DNA of 64,000 bases from Mixta tenebrionis (lineage in GTDB: Bacteria > Pseudomonadota > Gammaproteobacteria > Enterobacterales > Enterobacteriaceae). Under the pieces are notes generated by a model that saw nothing but the letters and a program-made list of their open reading frames with translations, made no database searches and had not been told where the DNA came from. Location of the stretch: the NCBI RefSeq assembly GCF_006517625.1, contig NZ_VHQI01000001.1, positions 580,856 through 644,855 of the forward strand. Direction: 5' to 3'. Position numbers and translations under genes: made by a program. Below are positions 9,546 to 17,566 of the stretch, in pieces. Numbering within the stretch: the first letter of the stretch is position 1; the number at the start of each line of letters is the position of its first letter.

Positions 9546-10699
9546 TCCACCGTCACCTTAGGCGCGACCGAAAGTCCCAGCGGCAGAGGCTTATCAGGAT
9601 TCAGCCCTTTATCAATAACGATTTTGACCGGCACGCGCTGCACGATTTTGACAAAGTTGCCGGTGGCGTTTTCCGCCGGGAAGGCGGAGAAGCGCGAGCC
9701 GGATCCCATCTGGATGCTGTCTACGTGCCCTTCCAGCTCCATGTCCGGCCAGGCATCGACGCTGATTGTGACCCTGTCACCTGGGTTCATGCGCTCCAGC
9801 TGCGACTCTTTAAAGTTCGCCACGATCCAGATATCGGGCGACACCAGCGAAAAGAGCGAGCCGCCCGCCTGCACCAGCGTTCCGGTCTGCACGTTGCGTT
9901 TGGTGACGAAGCCGTCATAGGGCGCGCGCACTTCGGTATAGGAGAGGTTCAGTTCCGCCGTATTTAGCTGCGCCTGCGCCTGCGCCACCTGCTGGCGGCG
10001 CGCCTCAACGTTGGTTTCCTGCTGGCGAATTTGCAAATCAACCTGCGAGGCGACTTCCACCTGTGCTTTGGCGCTTTGCAGCTGCGCCTGCGCCGATCGC
10101 AGCTGGGCGTTGGCGGTATCAATATTACGCTGCGAGGTGGCGCGCGGATCGACGCCGCGTAAACGACGATAGTCCGCCTCAGCATTCATCAGGTTGGCTT
10201 CCGCCTGCGCCTGCTGCGCCAGCGCCCGATCGCGCTGTGCCGGATACTGAACGCGTGACAGCGCCAGCTGCGCTTCCGCCTGATGTAGCTGCGCCTCAGC
10301 CAGCGCCAGCTGAGCTTTGGCCTGATCGCGCTGCGCTTCATTGTCACGCGGATCGATCACCAGTAGCAGATCGCCTTTCTTGACGCGCTGGTTGTCATCA
10401 ACCAGCAGCTTAACCACATAGCCGGAGGTTTTGGCGGCAATGGTTACCGCATTTCCTTCGGTAAAGGCATCGTCAGTCGTTTCTTCATTGCGCGTGGTAA
10501 ACCAGAAGAAAAATGCCACAATCAGCATCACCAGCACCACAATGCCGAGGACAATCAGCGGCTTTTTGCCGGGGCGCTTACGCGGCTGTTCATCCTGCTG
10601 CTGATCGTCTTTATTCTGCTGATTATTCTGCTTTTTTTGCGCTTCCTGCGGCGGCGGCGATTGATCGTCGTCGGAAGATTTATCAGTTGTCTGCGTCAT
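9542..10699 (-). CDS. EmrA-like periplasmic adaptor (HlyD/membrane fusion protein family)
   Basis: The adaptor bridges the MFS pump to the outer membrane duct. From ATG 10699 it has 385 residues: a hydrophilic Gln/Asp-rich cytoplasmic tail (about residues 1-45), one membrane anchor (VLGIVVLVMLIVAFFFW), a lipoyl-like half (TSGYVVKLLVDDNQRVKKGD), a long Ala/Gln-rich coiled-coil hairpin and the second half (LSYTEVRAPYDGFVTKRNV). AAGAG 7 nt before ATG 10699 favours that start; ATG 10723 is a possible alternative adding 8 residues. It is the first gene of the operon. No local regulator gene is adjacent, unlike emrR-emrAB. Confidence 0.9.
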   Translation of the reverse strand: MTQTTDKSSDDDQSPPPQEAQKKQNNQQNKDDQQQDEQPRKRPGKKPLIVLGIVVLVMLIVAFFFWFTTRNEETTDDAFTEGNAVTIAAKTSGYVVKLLVDDNQRVKKGDLLLVIDPRDNEAQRDQAKAQLALAEAQLHQAEAQLALSRVQYPAQRDRALAQQAQAEANLMNAEADYRRLRGVDPRATSQRNIDTANAQLRSAQAQLQSAKAQVEVASQVDLQIRQQETNVEARRQQVAQAQAQLNTAELNLSYTEVRAPYDGFVTKRNVQTGTLVQAGGSLFSLVSPDIWIVANFKESQLERMNPGDRVTISVDAWPDMELEGHVDSIQMGSGSRFSAFPAENATGNFVKIVQRVPVKIVIDKGLNPDKPLPLGLSVAPKVTVE

Positions 10700-10837
10700 C
10701 GTTTTTCTCTTGCTGGTAACCATCGATCCTGAAGTGCGGTTCAAGGATAACCATAGAAAGAAAAACGGCAAATACCAGGATTTATTGACAAATTTCCCCT
10801 GGATAAGAGCGTTGCCTCATCAGATGGCGTCGTTTCG

Positions 10838-11944
10838 TTAGTGCAACAACAGCCAGAGCCCCCAGCCGCACAGCATGGCCCACAGCAGCATCGGGATGGA
10901 AAAGAGGTGAAATTGCCACCAGATGCGGCGATCCTGCGCCATCCGCAGCGCAATCAGGTTCGCCAGCGACCCCGGCAGCAGGCCGAAGCCGCCGATATTG
11001 ACCGCCCAGGCCAGCAGCGCATTAGCCGACAGAAACGGCAGCAGCAGAATGGTGGCGGGCACATTGCTGATAACCTGCGAAAGCCCTATCGCTAACAGAA
11101 AACGCGTGCCTTCGTCCGCCTGGCTCAGCGTCTGCATACTCTGCTGCAGCGCTGGTAACTGCGTCAGCAGATGCACGTCGATAAACATCGCAATAAAGAC
11201 CACCAGCAGACTCCAGTCGATCTGTAGCACCACCCGCCGCGCCAGCAGCAGGTAAGCCGCGAAAATCGGCAGCAGCGCCCATGCCGCCAGCTTCAGCTCC
11301 AGCGCCATAATAAACAGCAGATAAAGCGCCACGCTGAGCCAGAGCAGCGAACGGCGCCAGCTGATCGGCGGCTGCGCCTGCTGCCGGATAGGCCGGGCGC
11401 GGAAGGCGAAGCCGGTCAGCAGCAGCAGGCTGAGCAAAATAGCCGTCGCCGGCGGCAGCATCTGCCAGATAAAGGCGCCGAAGCTTGCTCCGCTGGTGCC
11501 CCACAGCAGAATATTTTGCGGATTGCCGATAGGCGTCAGCATCGAACCGGCATTGACCGCCAGCGCTTCGAAGATAATCAGGCGCATCACCGGCAGCGTC
11601 GTAGTCTGACGCAGCGTCAGGGTCAGCGGCACCAGAATAAACAGCGCCACATCGTTAGTAAGAAAGGTAGACAGCAGCGCCGCGCCGCAGACCATAAACA
11701 GCGCCAGCGCGCGCTCGTGGCGGAAGCGCCGAATCAGCTTGCGCCCCAGCACCTCAAAATAGCCGCTGGCCTCAATGCCGCGCGTCAGCATCAGCAGGCC
11801 GCACAGCGTAACGATGGTGTGCCAGTCTACGGCAGCGGGCAGATCGCGCCAGCGAAAAGGGACTATGCAGGCCAGCCCCAGACCCAGCAATAGCAGCAGG
11901 TGCAAAAAGCGGTCATGCAGAAACGGCTTAAGTAAGGTTGCCAT
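10838..11944 (-). CDS. ybiR: YbiR, putative inner-membrane anion transporter (ArsB/NhaD superfamily)
   Basis: The 368-residue protein has about 10-11 membrane segments and matches E. coli YbiR almost throughout, including STFLTNDVALFI, EALAVNAGSMLTPIGNPQNILLWG and GFGLLPGSLANLIALRMA. The duplicated Asn-containing half-repeats are typical of the ion transporter superfamily. The substrate is unestablished. It lies 24 nt downstream of mntR on the same strand, so it is probably in the MntR transcription unit. Confidence 0.93.
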   Translation of the reverse strand: MATLLKPFLHDRFLHLLLLLGLGLACIVPFRWRDLPAAVDWHTIVTLCGLLMLTRGIEASGYFEVLGRKLIRRFRHERALALFMVCGAALLSTFLTNDVALFILVPLTLTLRQTTTLPVMRLIIFEALAVNAGSMLTPIGNPQNILLWGTSGASFGAFIWQMLPPATAILLSLLLLTGFAFRARPIRQQAQPPISWRRSLLWLSVALYLLFIMALELKLAAWALLPIFAAYLLLARRVVLQIDWSLLVVFIAMFIDVHLLTQLPALQQSMQTLSQADEGTRFLLAIGLSQVISNVPATILLLPFLSANALLAWAVNIGGFGLLPGSLANLIALRMAQDRRIWWQFHLFSIPMLLWAMLCGWGLWLLLH

Positions 11945-11968
11945 AGCGGCCTGTAGTAATAGGGGAAG

Positions 11969-12430
11969 CTACTGGCGGCTTTCGCAGAACTGACGAAAAA
12001 CGCGCAGGGTTTCATCGCTGACGTGATGCTCGATCCCTTCCGCATCGCGCCGGGCGGTATCGGGGCTGATGCCCAGCGCCAGCAGAAACATCTCCACGAT
12101 GTGATGACGCGCCCGGCTCTCTTCCGCCAGCTTTTCACCTTCGCCGGTAAGGAATACGCCGCGGTAAGGCACCTGCTCCACCAGGCCGGCGCTGCCGAGG
12201 CGCTTGAGCATTTTAGCCACCGTTGGCTGAGAAACGCCCAGCCGCGCAGCCATATCCACCTGACGCGCCTCGCCAAATTCGCGAATCAAATCGGAGATCA
12301 GCTCAACGTAGTCATCAATCAACTCACGACGATGCGCTTCGCGAACCTGCCGGAAACCTTCGACATGCTCTTCTATTTCTTTTAATGGCCCGTTAAGCGC
12401 GGCGGGTGCGGGCTTTGCGCGACGACTCAT
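11969..12430 (-). CDS. mntR: Manganese-responsive transcriptional regulator MntR
   Basis: MntR is a DtxR-family repressor that binds Mn(II) and then palindromic operators at manganese-homeostasis genes. The 153-residue protein has the N-terminal winged helix ([20 protein letters not shown]) and the metal-binding and dimerisation half with EHHVSDETL near residue 135. Length and sequence match E. coli MntR. Palindromes of MntR type lie in its upstream region at 12530-12562, shared with a divergent small-protein locus, so autoregulation is possible. Confidence 0.96.
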   Translation of the reverse strand: MSRRAKPAPAALNGPLKEIEEHVEGFRQVREAHRRELIDDYVELISDLIREFGEARQVDMAARLGVSQPTVAKMLKRLGSAGLVEQVPYRGVFLTGEGEKLAEESRARHHIVEMFLLALGISPDTARRDAEGIEHHVSDETLRVFRQFCESRQ

Positions 12431-12529
12431 TCAGCTTCCTCTTATTTTTCAACCGGTCATTATCAGTCGCTGCCGGCCTGTGAGTGCCACATTGTAAACC
12501 ATCGGCAACGAAGCACAAATTTTCGCTAT

Positions 12530-12543
12530 TTAGCATTGGCTAA
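12530..12543. promoter_or_regulatory. MntR-box-like palindrome 1
   Basis: TTAGC-ATTG-GCTAA is a perfect 14-bp dyad. Its TAGC-N4-GCTA core matches the enterobacterial MntR operator core as recalled for mntH. It covers a -35-like TTGGCT (12536-12541) of a rightward promoter whose -10 falls in the next palindrome. Binding by MntR is inferred from the motif and from adjacency to mntR. Confidence 0.7.
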
Positions 12544-12548
12544 GGGAT

Positions 12549-12562
12549 ATAGCCAGTGCTAT
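12549..12562. promoter_or_regulatory. MntR-box-like palindrome 2, overlapping a -10 element
   Basis: ATAGC-CAGT-GCTAT is a second perfect 14-bp dyad with the same core, centred 19 bp from the first, about two helical turns on the same face. The -10-like TATATT at 12560-12565 overlaps its right end and lies 18 bp after TTGGCT. Two boxes sitting on both promoter elements is a classic arrangement for strong repression. Confidence 0.7.
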
Positions 12563-12606
12563 ATTTGTTGATAAAGTAGCCAGCCCGACAGCAAAGGAGC
12601 CCGGAA

Positions 12607-12684
12607 ATGTATGAACCTTACCTGCTGCTGCTGTTATTTCTGCTGTTTATAGCGGGGCTGTGCATGTTGCTCGCCAGAAGATAA
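12607..12684 (+). CDS. Unnamed 25-residue single-span membrane peptide in the MntR-controlled locus
   Basis: An ATG at 12607 with AGGAG at 12595-12599 opens a 25-codon frame ending in TAA. It starts MYEPYLLLLL, continues as an unbroken hydrophobic helix of about 17 residues (LFLLFIAGLCMLL), and ends LARR, so a single inner-membrane span with the C-terminus inside is likely by the positive-inside rule. It is the first frame after the MntR-type promoter, 13 nt before the MntS-like gene. I do not recognise a family. A role in manganese uptake or export control is inferred from context only. Confidence 0.6.
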   Translation: MYEPYLLLLLFLLFIAGLCMLLARR

Positions 12685-12697
12685 ACCGGAGGTTTCC

Positions 12698-12913
12698 ATG
12701 AACACAATGAGACGCTGCCTTGACTGTGGCAGGTGTGTTCAGCGCTCACGTCAGGTCGGCTCCGACTGGAGAAGTTTGCTCTGCCTGCTGACGCGCTCGC
12801 CCTTCCGCCTGCGTCTGGCGCTGCTGGCCTTGCTTAGCGGGCGTTGCTCCGCAGGCGCTTCCTGCTCACGCCCGATCTGGCGCGGCCCGGCGGATTCCAG
12901 CCCGCGCGGTTGA
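12698..12913 (+). CDS. MntS-like small protein (extended form)
   Basis: GGAGG at 12688-12692 precedes ATG 12698; the frame encodes 71 residues. It begins MNTMRRC and contains SPFRLRLALLALL, which resembles the MNEFKRC start and SPFKVRLMLLSML core of E. coli MntS as I recall it. MntS is a small protein that raises intracellular free manganese and is repressed by MntR. The gene is divergent from mntR and follows two MntR-like boxes, as expected. Unlike the 42-residue E. coli protein it has a Cys-rich insertion (CLDCGRC) before the core and a different C-terminus. The similarity is short, so the assignment is moderate. Confidence 0.55.
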   Translation: MNTMRRCLDCGRCVQRSRQVGSDWRSLLCLLTRSPFRLRLALLALLSGRCSAGASCSRPIWRGPADSSPRG

Positions 12914-12960
12914 CTCGGGCTTTATCTGAAAAGCGCAGCTTTGCGCCGCGCAGAGACAAA

Positions 12961-12986
12961 AAAACGGCCCTTCTCAGGGCCGTTTT
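12961..12986. terminator. Bidirectional intrinsic terminator between the mntS-like gene and ompX
   Basis: An 11-bp stem (AAAACGGCCCT at 12961-12971, AGGGCCGTTTT at 12976-12986) with a 4-nt loop has a T-run on both strands. It lies between the convergent mntS-like gene and ompX and can end both transcripts. Confidence 0.92.
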
Positions 12987-13009
12987 TGTTATCCTACCTG
13001 CGGGCAAGA

Positions 13010-13522
13010 TTAGAAGCTGTAGCCGACGCCTGCGATCCAGGTGCCAACGTCAACGCTGCGGATACGGCTCTGCTCGTAGCCTACGTCGATAGCGAAGTTT
13101 TCGTACGGGTTGAACTGCAGACCGGCGCCGTAAGAAACGCCAACGTCGCTGGAGTCAGTTTTGTTACGAACAGCCTGCTCGTTCTGCTGGAATTTACCGT
13201 AGCCGATACCTACTACGCCGTAGATGCTCGCCCAGTCGTTAAAACGGTAAGCCGGACCACCGGTGATGCTGTAGTATTGGCCTTTGTTGTAAAAGCCGTT
13301 TTCGCTACGATCTTTCTCGGTATAGGTGAAAGAACCGATCCAACCCAGCGGGTTAGAACCATCTTCGTAGCGATATTTCAGGTTGAAGCCGTTAGCTTTG
13401 TTCGCAACGCCCTGCATATCGCTCTGAGCGTAACCGCCAGTAACGGTGCTTTGCGCCATTGCGGAACCGGCAGTAACAGCCAGTACACAAGCCAGTGCTG
13501 AAAGACATGTAATTTTTTTCAT
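13010..13522 (-). CDS. ompX: Outer membrane protein OmpX
   Basis: OmpX is a small eight-stranded outer membrane beta-barrel of the Ail/Lom family linked to adhesion and surface stress. From ATG 13522 (GAGGTG upstream) the precursor has 170 residues with a 23-residue signal peptide ending AMA before QSTVTGGYAQ. Barrel segments such as GFNLKYRYEDGSNPLGWIGSFTY and the C-terminal YEQSRIRSVDVGTWIAGVGYSF, ending in Phe for BAM recognition, are conserved. A longer frame to 13576 is not used by homologues. Confidence 0.97.
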   Translation of the reverse strand: MKKITCLSALACVLAVTAGSAMAQSTVTGGYAQSDMQGVANKANGFNLKYRYEDGSNPLGWIGSFTYTEKDRSENGFYNKGQYYSITGGPAYRFNDWASIYGVVGIGYGKFQQNEQAVRNKTDSSDVGVSYGAGLQFNPYENFAIDVGYEQSRIRSVDVGTWIAGVGYSF

Positions 13523-13913
13523 AACCACCTCAAATGTGATAGTACTTCTCTCCTGACAACGCTGAAAATATAACAAAACTCAGCGGGAAACTCTGCCTTG
13601 AAATCATTGTCTAACAGATAGTTTCGTGTAACAGAAAGTTAATGGATTGTCGCAGGTTGTTCATTTTACTTAAAAAATCCTGTTTTCCCCCGCCTGGCGT
13701 CGTCGAGATAAAAAAAGGTTCATTAAGATAGTTCTTAAATAAATCTGACACTTCTTTACGCAAAACGACGGAAAAACGCTCACAATTTCATCAGCGCCGG
13801 CTAAAAATTTCCTCTGCCGCAGGAAAATTTTTCTCTTCTGTCGATCTTTCAGGGAGGTGGCGCGTAAACTAATCGCTCCCTACCCGCTCATGGATAACAA
13901 GGCAGATTGAAGG
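13523..13913. other. Divergent ompX-rhtA intergenic region
   Basis: This 391-bp AT-rich stretch holds the promoters and 5' leaders of ompX (leftward) and rhtA (rightward). The ompX leader is probably a target of porin-regulating small RNAs, known for E. coli ompX, but I could not assign a specific pairing site. No open frame with a ribosome binding site is visible. Confidence 0.4.
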
Positions 13914-14825
13914 ATGTCTTTTCGTTCCCTACGCAGCACCTTTACCTCATCACAAGCGATTTTACCGCTGACCGTTTTACTGATTGCGATGATTTCCATA
14001 CAGGGCGGCGCCGCCCTGGCAAAATCACTGTTCCCCAGCGCCGGCGCGCCGGGCATTACCGCGTTGCGCCTTAGCCTGGGTACGCTCATCCTCTGTATCA
14101 TTTTCAAACCCTGGCGGCTGCGCTTTGATGCGCGGCAGCGTAAGGCGCTGGTACTTTACGGGCTGGCGCTGGGCGGCATGAACTATCTGTTCTATCTTTC
14201 CATCAGCACCGTGCCGCTGGGCGTAGCGGTCGCGCTGGAGTTTACCGGCCCGCTGGCGCTGGCGCTGTTTGGCTCGCGACGTCCGCGCGATTTTATCTGG
14301 GTGCTGATAGCGGTGCTGGGGCTGTGGTGGCTGCTGCCGCTGGGCCAGAGCATCAACCATGTCGATCCGCAGGGCGCCGCGCTGGCGGTGGGCGCCGGCG
14401 TCTGCTGGGCTATTTATATTCTGGCCGGTCAGCGCGCCGGGGCGGGACACGGCCCGGCAACGGTAGCGGCAGGTTCGGTTATCGCCTCGATAATTTTTGT
14501 TCCGCTCGGCCTGACTTTCGCCGCCGAAGGCATCTGGCAGCTGTCGCTGCTGCCGCTGGCGCTGGCGGTAGCGGTGCTGTCTACCGCGCTGCCCTACTCG
14601 TTGGAGATGATGGCGCTGACGCGGCTGCCGGCATCGACTTTCGGCACGCTGACCAGCCTGGAGCCAGCAATGGGCGCGCTCTCCGGCATGATTTTTCTTG
14701 GCGAGTCGCTTACGCTGGTGCAGTGGCTGGGACTGCTGGCGATCGTTATCGCTTCGGCAGGCGCGACTATCACCAGCCGTCCACGTAAAGCCACTGTTGT
14801 CGCGCTTGATAAGCGCGCCCAGTAA
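13914..14825 (+). CDS. rhtA: Threonine/homoserine exporter RhtA (EamA/DMT family)
   Basis: RhtA exports threonine, homoserine and related amino acids across the inner membrane. The 303-residue protein carries ten membrane segments in two EamA repeats. Near-identical stretches to the E. coli protein include SIQGGAALAKSLFP, GGMNYLFYLSISTVPLGVAVALEFTGPLA and LSTALPYSLEMMALTRLP. It lies between ompX and dps as in related enterobacteria. Confidence 0.95.
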   Translation: MSFRSLRSTFTSSQAILPLTVLLIAMISIQGGAALAKSLFPSAGAPGITALRLSLGTLILCIIFKPWRLRFDARQRKALVLYGLALGGMNYLFYLSISTVPLGVAVALEFTGPLALALFGSRRPRDFIWVLIAVLGLWWLLPLGQSINHVDPQGAALAVGAGVCWAIYILAGQRAGAGHGPATVAAGSVIASIIFVPLGLTFAAEGIWQLSLLPLALAVAVLSTALPYSLEMMALTRLPASTFGTLTSLEPAMGALSGMIFLGESLTLVQWLGLLAIVIASAGATITSRPRKATVVALDKRAQ

Positions 14826-14844
14826 ATATTTATAGCTGTTACCG

Positions 14845-14868
14845 TTCAGCCTGTTTGACCAGGCTGAA
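14845..14868 (+). terminator. Terminator-like hairpin after rhtA
   Basis: TTCAGCCTG and CAGGCTGAA form a perfect 9-bp stem with a 6-nt loop 20 nt after the rhtA stop, followed by TATTTCC. The remaining stretch up to dps (14869-15148) is AT-rich with no gene visible. Confidence 0.7.
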
Positions 14869-15148
14869 TATTTCCTGCCTGTGGCGCTTAATATTATTCC
14901 GGCGCCGGCGCGCGGCGGATGATTATATTTTGTAAAACTTAATAAAATTAATTAACCGTTATGTTTCCGCCGCGCCTGTAAAACAAAATACACTTAATAT
15001 CAATAAATTATAATTAAACCATGCGCTGGTAAGGTTCGATCGGTCTGTTAGCGCCGCCGGAAAAAATAAAAAAATCGCTTTGCTGACAAATCGATAAAGC
15101 CTATTCAAGCAACAGGCAGCAACTTTCCGGCAGCCTCACAATCCGGTG

Positions 15149-15155
15149 CTATACT
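15149..15155 (+). promoter_or_regulatory. Probable stationary-phase -10 element of dps
   Basis: CTATACT followed by TAATC, 47 nt before the dps ATG, matches the extended -10 preferred by sigma-S. No good -35 is seen at the expected spacing, which also fits a sigma-S or activator-dependent promoter. In E. coli dps is driven by sigma-S in stationary phase and by OxyR with sigma-70 during growth. Confidence 0.55.
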
Positions 15156-15201
15156 TAATCCCGTGCTTAATTAGGACAAACGACATTAGAGGATAATAAT
15201 G

Positions 15202-15705
15202 ATGAGTACCGCAAAACTGGTTAAAACGAATTCTTCCGATCTGATCTACACCCGTAACAACGTGGCAGAGAACGAGAAAAAAGCCACCATCGAGGTACTT
15301 AATCGTCTGGTTGTCGAATTCATCGACCTGTCGCTGATCACTAAACAGGCGCACTGGAACATGCGTGGCGCTAACTTTATCGGCGTACATGAAATGCTGG
15401 ACGGCTTCCGTACCGCCATTACCGATCACCAGGATACCATGGCTGAACGTGTGGTACAGCTCGGCGGCGTCGCGCTGGGCACCGCGCAGGTAGTGGCGGA
15501 TAAAACCCCACTTCAGAGCTACCCGCTGAACATTCACAGCGTGCAGGATCATCTGAAGGCGCTGGCGGATCGTTACGGTCTGGTCGCCAATGACGTGCGC
15601 AAAGCCATTACTGAAGTGAATGACGAAGATACGGCGGATATCTTTACCGCTGCCTCACGCGATCTGGATAAATTCCTGTGGTTCATTGAATCCAACATCG
15701 AATAA
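15202..15705 (+). CDS. dps: DNA protection during starvation protein Dps
   Basis: Dps forms a dodecameric mini-ferritin that oxidises iron with peroxide and binds DNA in starved cells. The second of two adjacent ATGs gives 167 residues, the E. coli length. The intersubunit ferroxidase ligands are present: His51 (AHWNMRG), His63, Asp67, Asp78 and Glu82. The Lys-rich N-terminal tail (STAKLVKT) needed for DNA binding is present. Confidence 0.97.
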   Translation: MSTAKLVKTNSSDLIYTRNNVAENEKKATIEVLNRLVVEFIDLSLITKQAHWNMRGANFIGVHEMLDGFRTAITDHQDTMAERVVQLGGVALGTAQVVADKTPLQSYPLNIHSVQDHLKALADRYGLVANDVRKAITEVNDEDTADIFTAASRDLDKFLWFIESNIE

Positions 15706-15752
15706 GCACTGAAGCCAGTATCAAATAAGCGTTCGCGCTTTACCGCCAACGA

Positions 15753-15778
15753 AAAACGGATGGGAGACCATCCGTTTT
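15753..15778 (+). terminator. Intrinsic terminator of dps
   Basis: AAAACGGATGG (15753-15763) pairs perfectly with CCATCCGTTTT (15768-15778) across a GAGA tetraloop and runs into further T residues. It lies 47 nt after the dps stop. Confidence 0.95.
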
Positions 15779-15874
15779 TTTGCTTTTTTATTGCTGCTTT
15801 ATGACTCATTTAACAATTTAGTCACTTATTTATTTCCCTTTTGCCGCTTTTCAGGCTCAATCTGAGTCTCCTGC

Positions 15875-15922
15875 TGCACTGACAGGCAGCAATGCACCAA
15901 AACGAGGCGTTAGTTTAGTGCA
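15875..15922. promoter_or_regulatory. NtrC-type half-sites upstream of glnH
   Basis: Three good half-sites of the NtrC consensus (TGCACY-N5-RGTGCA) lie here: TGCACT at 15875-15880 (partner GCAGCA at 15886-15891), TGCACC at 15893-15898, and AGTGCA at 15917-15922. They sit about 75-120 bp before the sigma-54-like element, where enhancer sites are expected. No single site is a full match. Confidence 0.55.
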
Positions 15923-15992
15923 GTCGCGGAATTATCCGCCTGAACCGCTCCGTTACGCTTGTTAACCCCTTGTTTAGATGGCAGATAAAAGT

Positions 15993-16008
15993 TGGCATAG
16001 TTTTTTCA
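15993..16008 (+). promoter_or_regulatory. Sigma-54-like promoter of glnHPQ
   Basis: TTGGCATAGTTTTTTCA has the -24 GG (15994-15995) and, ten bases on, TC in place of the usual -12 GC. E. coli glnHPQ is transcribed from a nitrogen-regulated sigma-54 promoter (glnHp2) at this location. The imperfect -12 suggests a weak promoter needing strong activation. Confidence 0.55.
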
Positions 16009-16065
16009 TATGACCAGCGGCAACAGCGGCGCAACGCGCGCCGCGTCGGTAATAAGGATAAAATG

Positions 16066-16812
16066 ATGAAGTCTGTTTTTAAGTTCACCCTCGCCGCGTT
16101 AGCGCTGGCCTGCGCCGTCTCCTCCACGGCGGCGGAAAAACCGCTGCTGGTAGCCACGGATACCGCCTTCGTCCCCTTTGAGTTCAAGCAGGGTGATAAA
16201 TATGTCGGCTTTGATATTGATTTATGGGACGCCATCGCAAAGCAGCTCAATCTCACTTACAGCCTGAAGCCTATGGACTTCAGCGGCATTATTCCGGCGC
16301 TGCAAACGCGTAACGTCGATCTGGCGCTGGCCGGCATCACTATTACCGACGAACGTAAAAAAGCGATCGATTTCAGCGACGGCTATTACAAAAGCGGTCT
16401 GCTGGTGATGGTCAAAGCGAATAATAACGAGGTGAAAAGCATTGACGATCTGAATGGCAAAGTGGTGGCGGTAAAGAGCGGTACCGGTTCGGTTGACTAT
16501 GCCAAAACGCATATCAAAACTAAAGATCTGCGCCAGTTCCCGAATATTGACAACGCCTATATGGAGCTGGGCACTAACCGTGCCGATGCGGTACTGCACG
16601 ATACGCCGAATATTCTCTACTTTATTCATACCGCCGGGCGCGGAAAGTTTAAGGCGGTAGGCGATTCGCTGGAAGCACAGCAATATGGCATCGCTCTGCC
16701 GAAAGGCAGCGACGAACTGCGCAACAAGATTAACGGCGCGCTGAAAACCCTGCACGATAACGGCACCTACAATACCATCTATAAAAAATGGTTCGGCAGC
16801 GAGCCTAAATAA
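16066..16812 (+). CDS. glnH: Glutamine ABC transporter periplasmic binding protein GlnH
   Basis: GlnH captures glutamine in the periplasm and delivers it to GlnPQ. From the second ATG of an ATGATG pair the precursor has 248 residues, equal to E. coli. The signal peptide ([20 protein letters not shown]...AAEKP) is followed by the solute-binding family 3 motif [20 protein letters not shown] and [24 protein letters not shown], which line the ligand site. The frame is open further upstream (15970) but that part is not a signal sequence. Confidence 0.97.
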   Translation: MKSVFKFTLAALALACAVSSTAAEKPLLVATDTAFVPFEFKQGDKYVGFDIDLWDAIAKQLNLTYSLKPMDFSGIIPALQTRNVDLALAGITITDERKKAIDFSDGYYKSGLLVMVKANNNEVKSIDDLNGKVVAVKSGTGSVDYAKTHIKTKDLRQFPNIDNAYMELGTNRADAVLHDTPNILYFIHTAGRGKFKAVGDSLEAQQYGIALPKGSDELRNKINGALKTLHDNGTYNTIYKKWFGSEPK

Positions 16813-16839
16813 TCTGCTTCCCGCAAGGGTTTTATACGT

Positions 16840-16860
16840 CAGGGATGCCATGCATCCCTG
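16840..16860 (+). terminator. Intercistronic hairpin between glnH and glnP
   Basis: CAGGGATGC and GCATCCCTG form a perfect 9-bp stem with a 3-nt loop, followed by CGTTTGTTTG. Located 27 nt after glnH within the operon, it probably acts as a partial terminator or mRNA stabiliser, giving more binding protein than membrane components. Confidence 0.65.
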
Positions 16861-16906
16861 CGTTTGTTTGTTGTAACCATGACGGATAGCTTCCGGAGAA
16901 AACACC

Positions 16907-17566
16907 ATGGAATTTGACTGGAGCGTCATTTGGCCTTCCCTGCCGCTGCTGCTGACGGGAGCCAAAATGACGTTGCTCATCTCTGTGCTTGGTCTGCTGG
17001 GCGGGCTGGTTATCGGCGTCATTGCCGGTTTCGCCCGCGCTTACGGCGGCTGGCTGACGAATAATATCGCGCTGGTTTTTATCGAGCTGATTCGCGGCAC
17101 GCCGATTGTAGTGCAGGTGATGTTTATCTATTTCGCTCTGCCGATGGCGCTCCCCGATCTGCGCATCGATCCCTTTACCGCTGCGGTGGTCACTATCATG
17201 ATTAACTCAGGCGCCTACATTGCGGAAATTACCCGCGGCGCGGTGCTGTCGATTCATAACGGCTTCCGCGAGGCGGGGCTGGCGCTTGGCCTGTCGCGAC
17301 GCGAAACGCTGCGCTATGTAATTATGCCGCTGGCCCTGCGTCGTATGCTGCCGCCGCTGGGCAACCAGTGGATCGTCAGCATCAAGGATACCTCGCTGTT
17401 TATCGTCATCGGCGTGGCGGAACTGACGCGTCAGGGTCAGGAAATCATTGCCGGTAACTTCCGCGCGCTGGAAATTTGGAGCGCGGTGGCGATTATCTAT
17501 CTGGTTATTACGCTGGTGTTAAGCTTCGCGCTGCGGCGCCTTGAAAAAAGGATGAAAATCCTGTGA
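16907..17566 (+). CDS. glnP: Glutamine ABC transporter permease GlnP
   Basis: GlnP is the inner-membrane channel subunit, 219 residues as in E. coli, with about five membrane segments. The polar amino acid permease family signature is intact: [20 protein letters not shown] and the ABC-contacting EAA loop [26 protein letters not shown]. It is coupled to glnQ by a 4-nt overlap. Confidence 0.97.
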   Translation: MEFDWSVIWPSLPLLLTGAKMTLLISVLGLLGGLVIGVIAGFARAYGGWLTNNIALVFIELIRGTPIVVQVMFIYFALPMALPDLRIDPFTAAVVTIMINSGAYIAEITRGAVLSIHNGFREAGLALGLSRRETLRYVIMPLALRRMLPPLGNQWIVSIKDTSLFIVIGVAELTRQGQEIIAGNFRALEIWSAVAIIYLVITLVLSFALRRLEKRMKIL

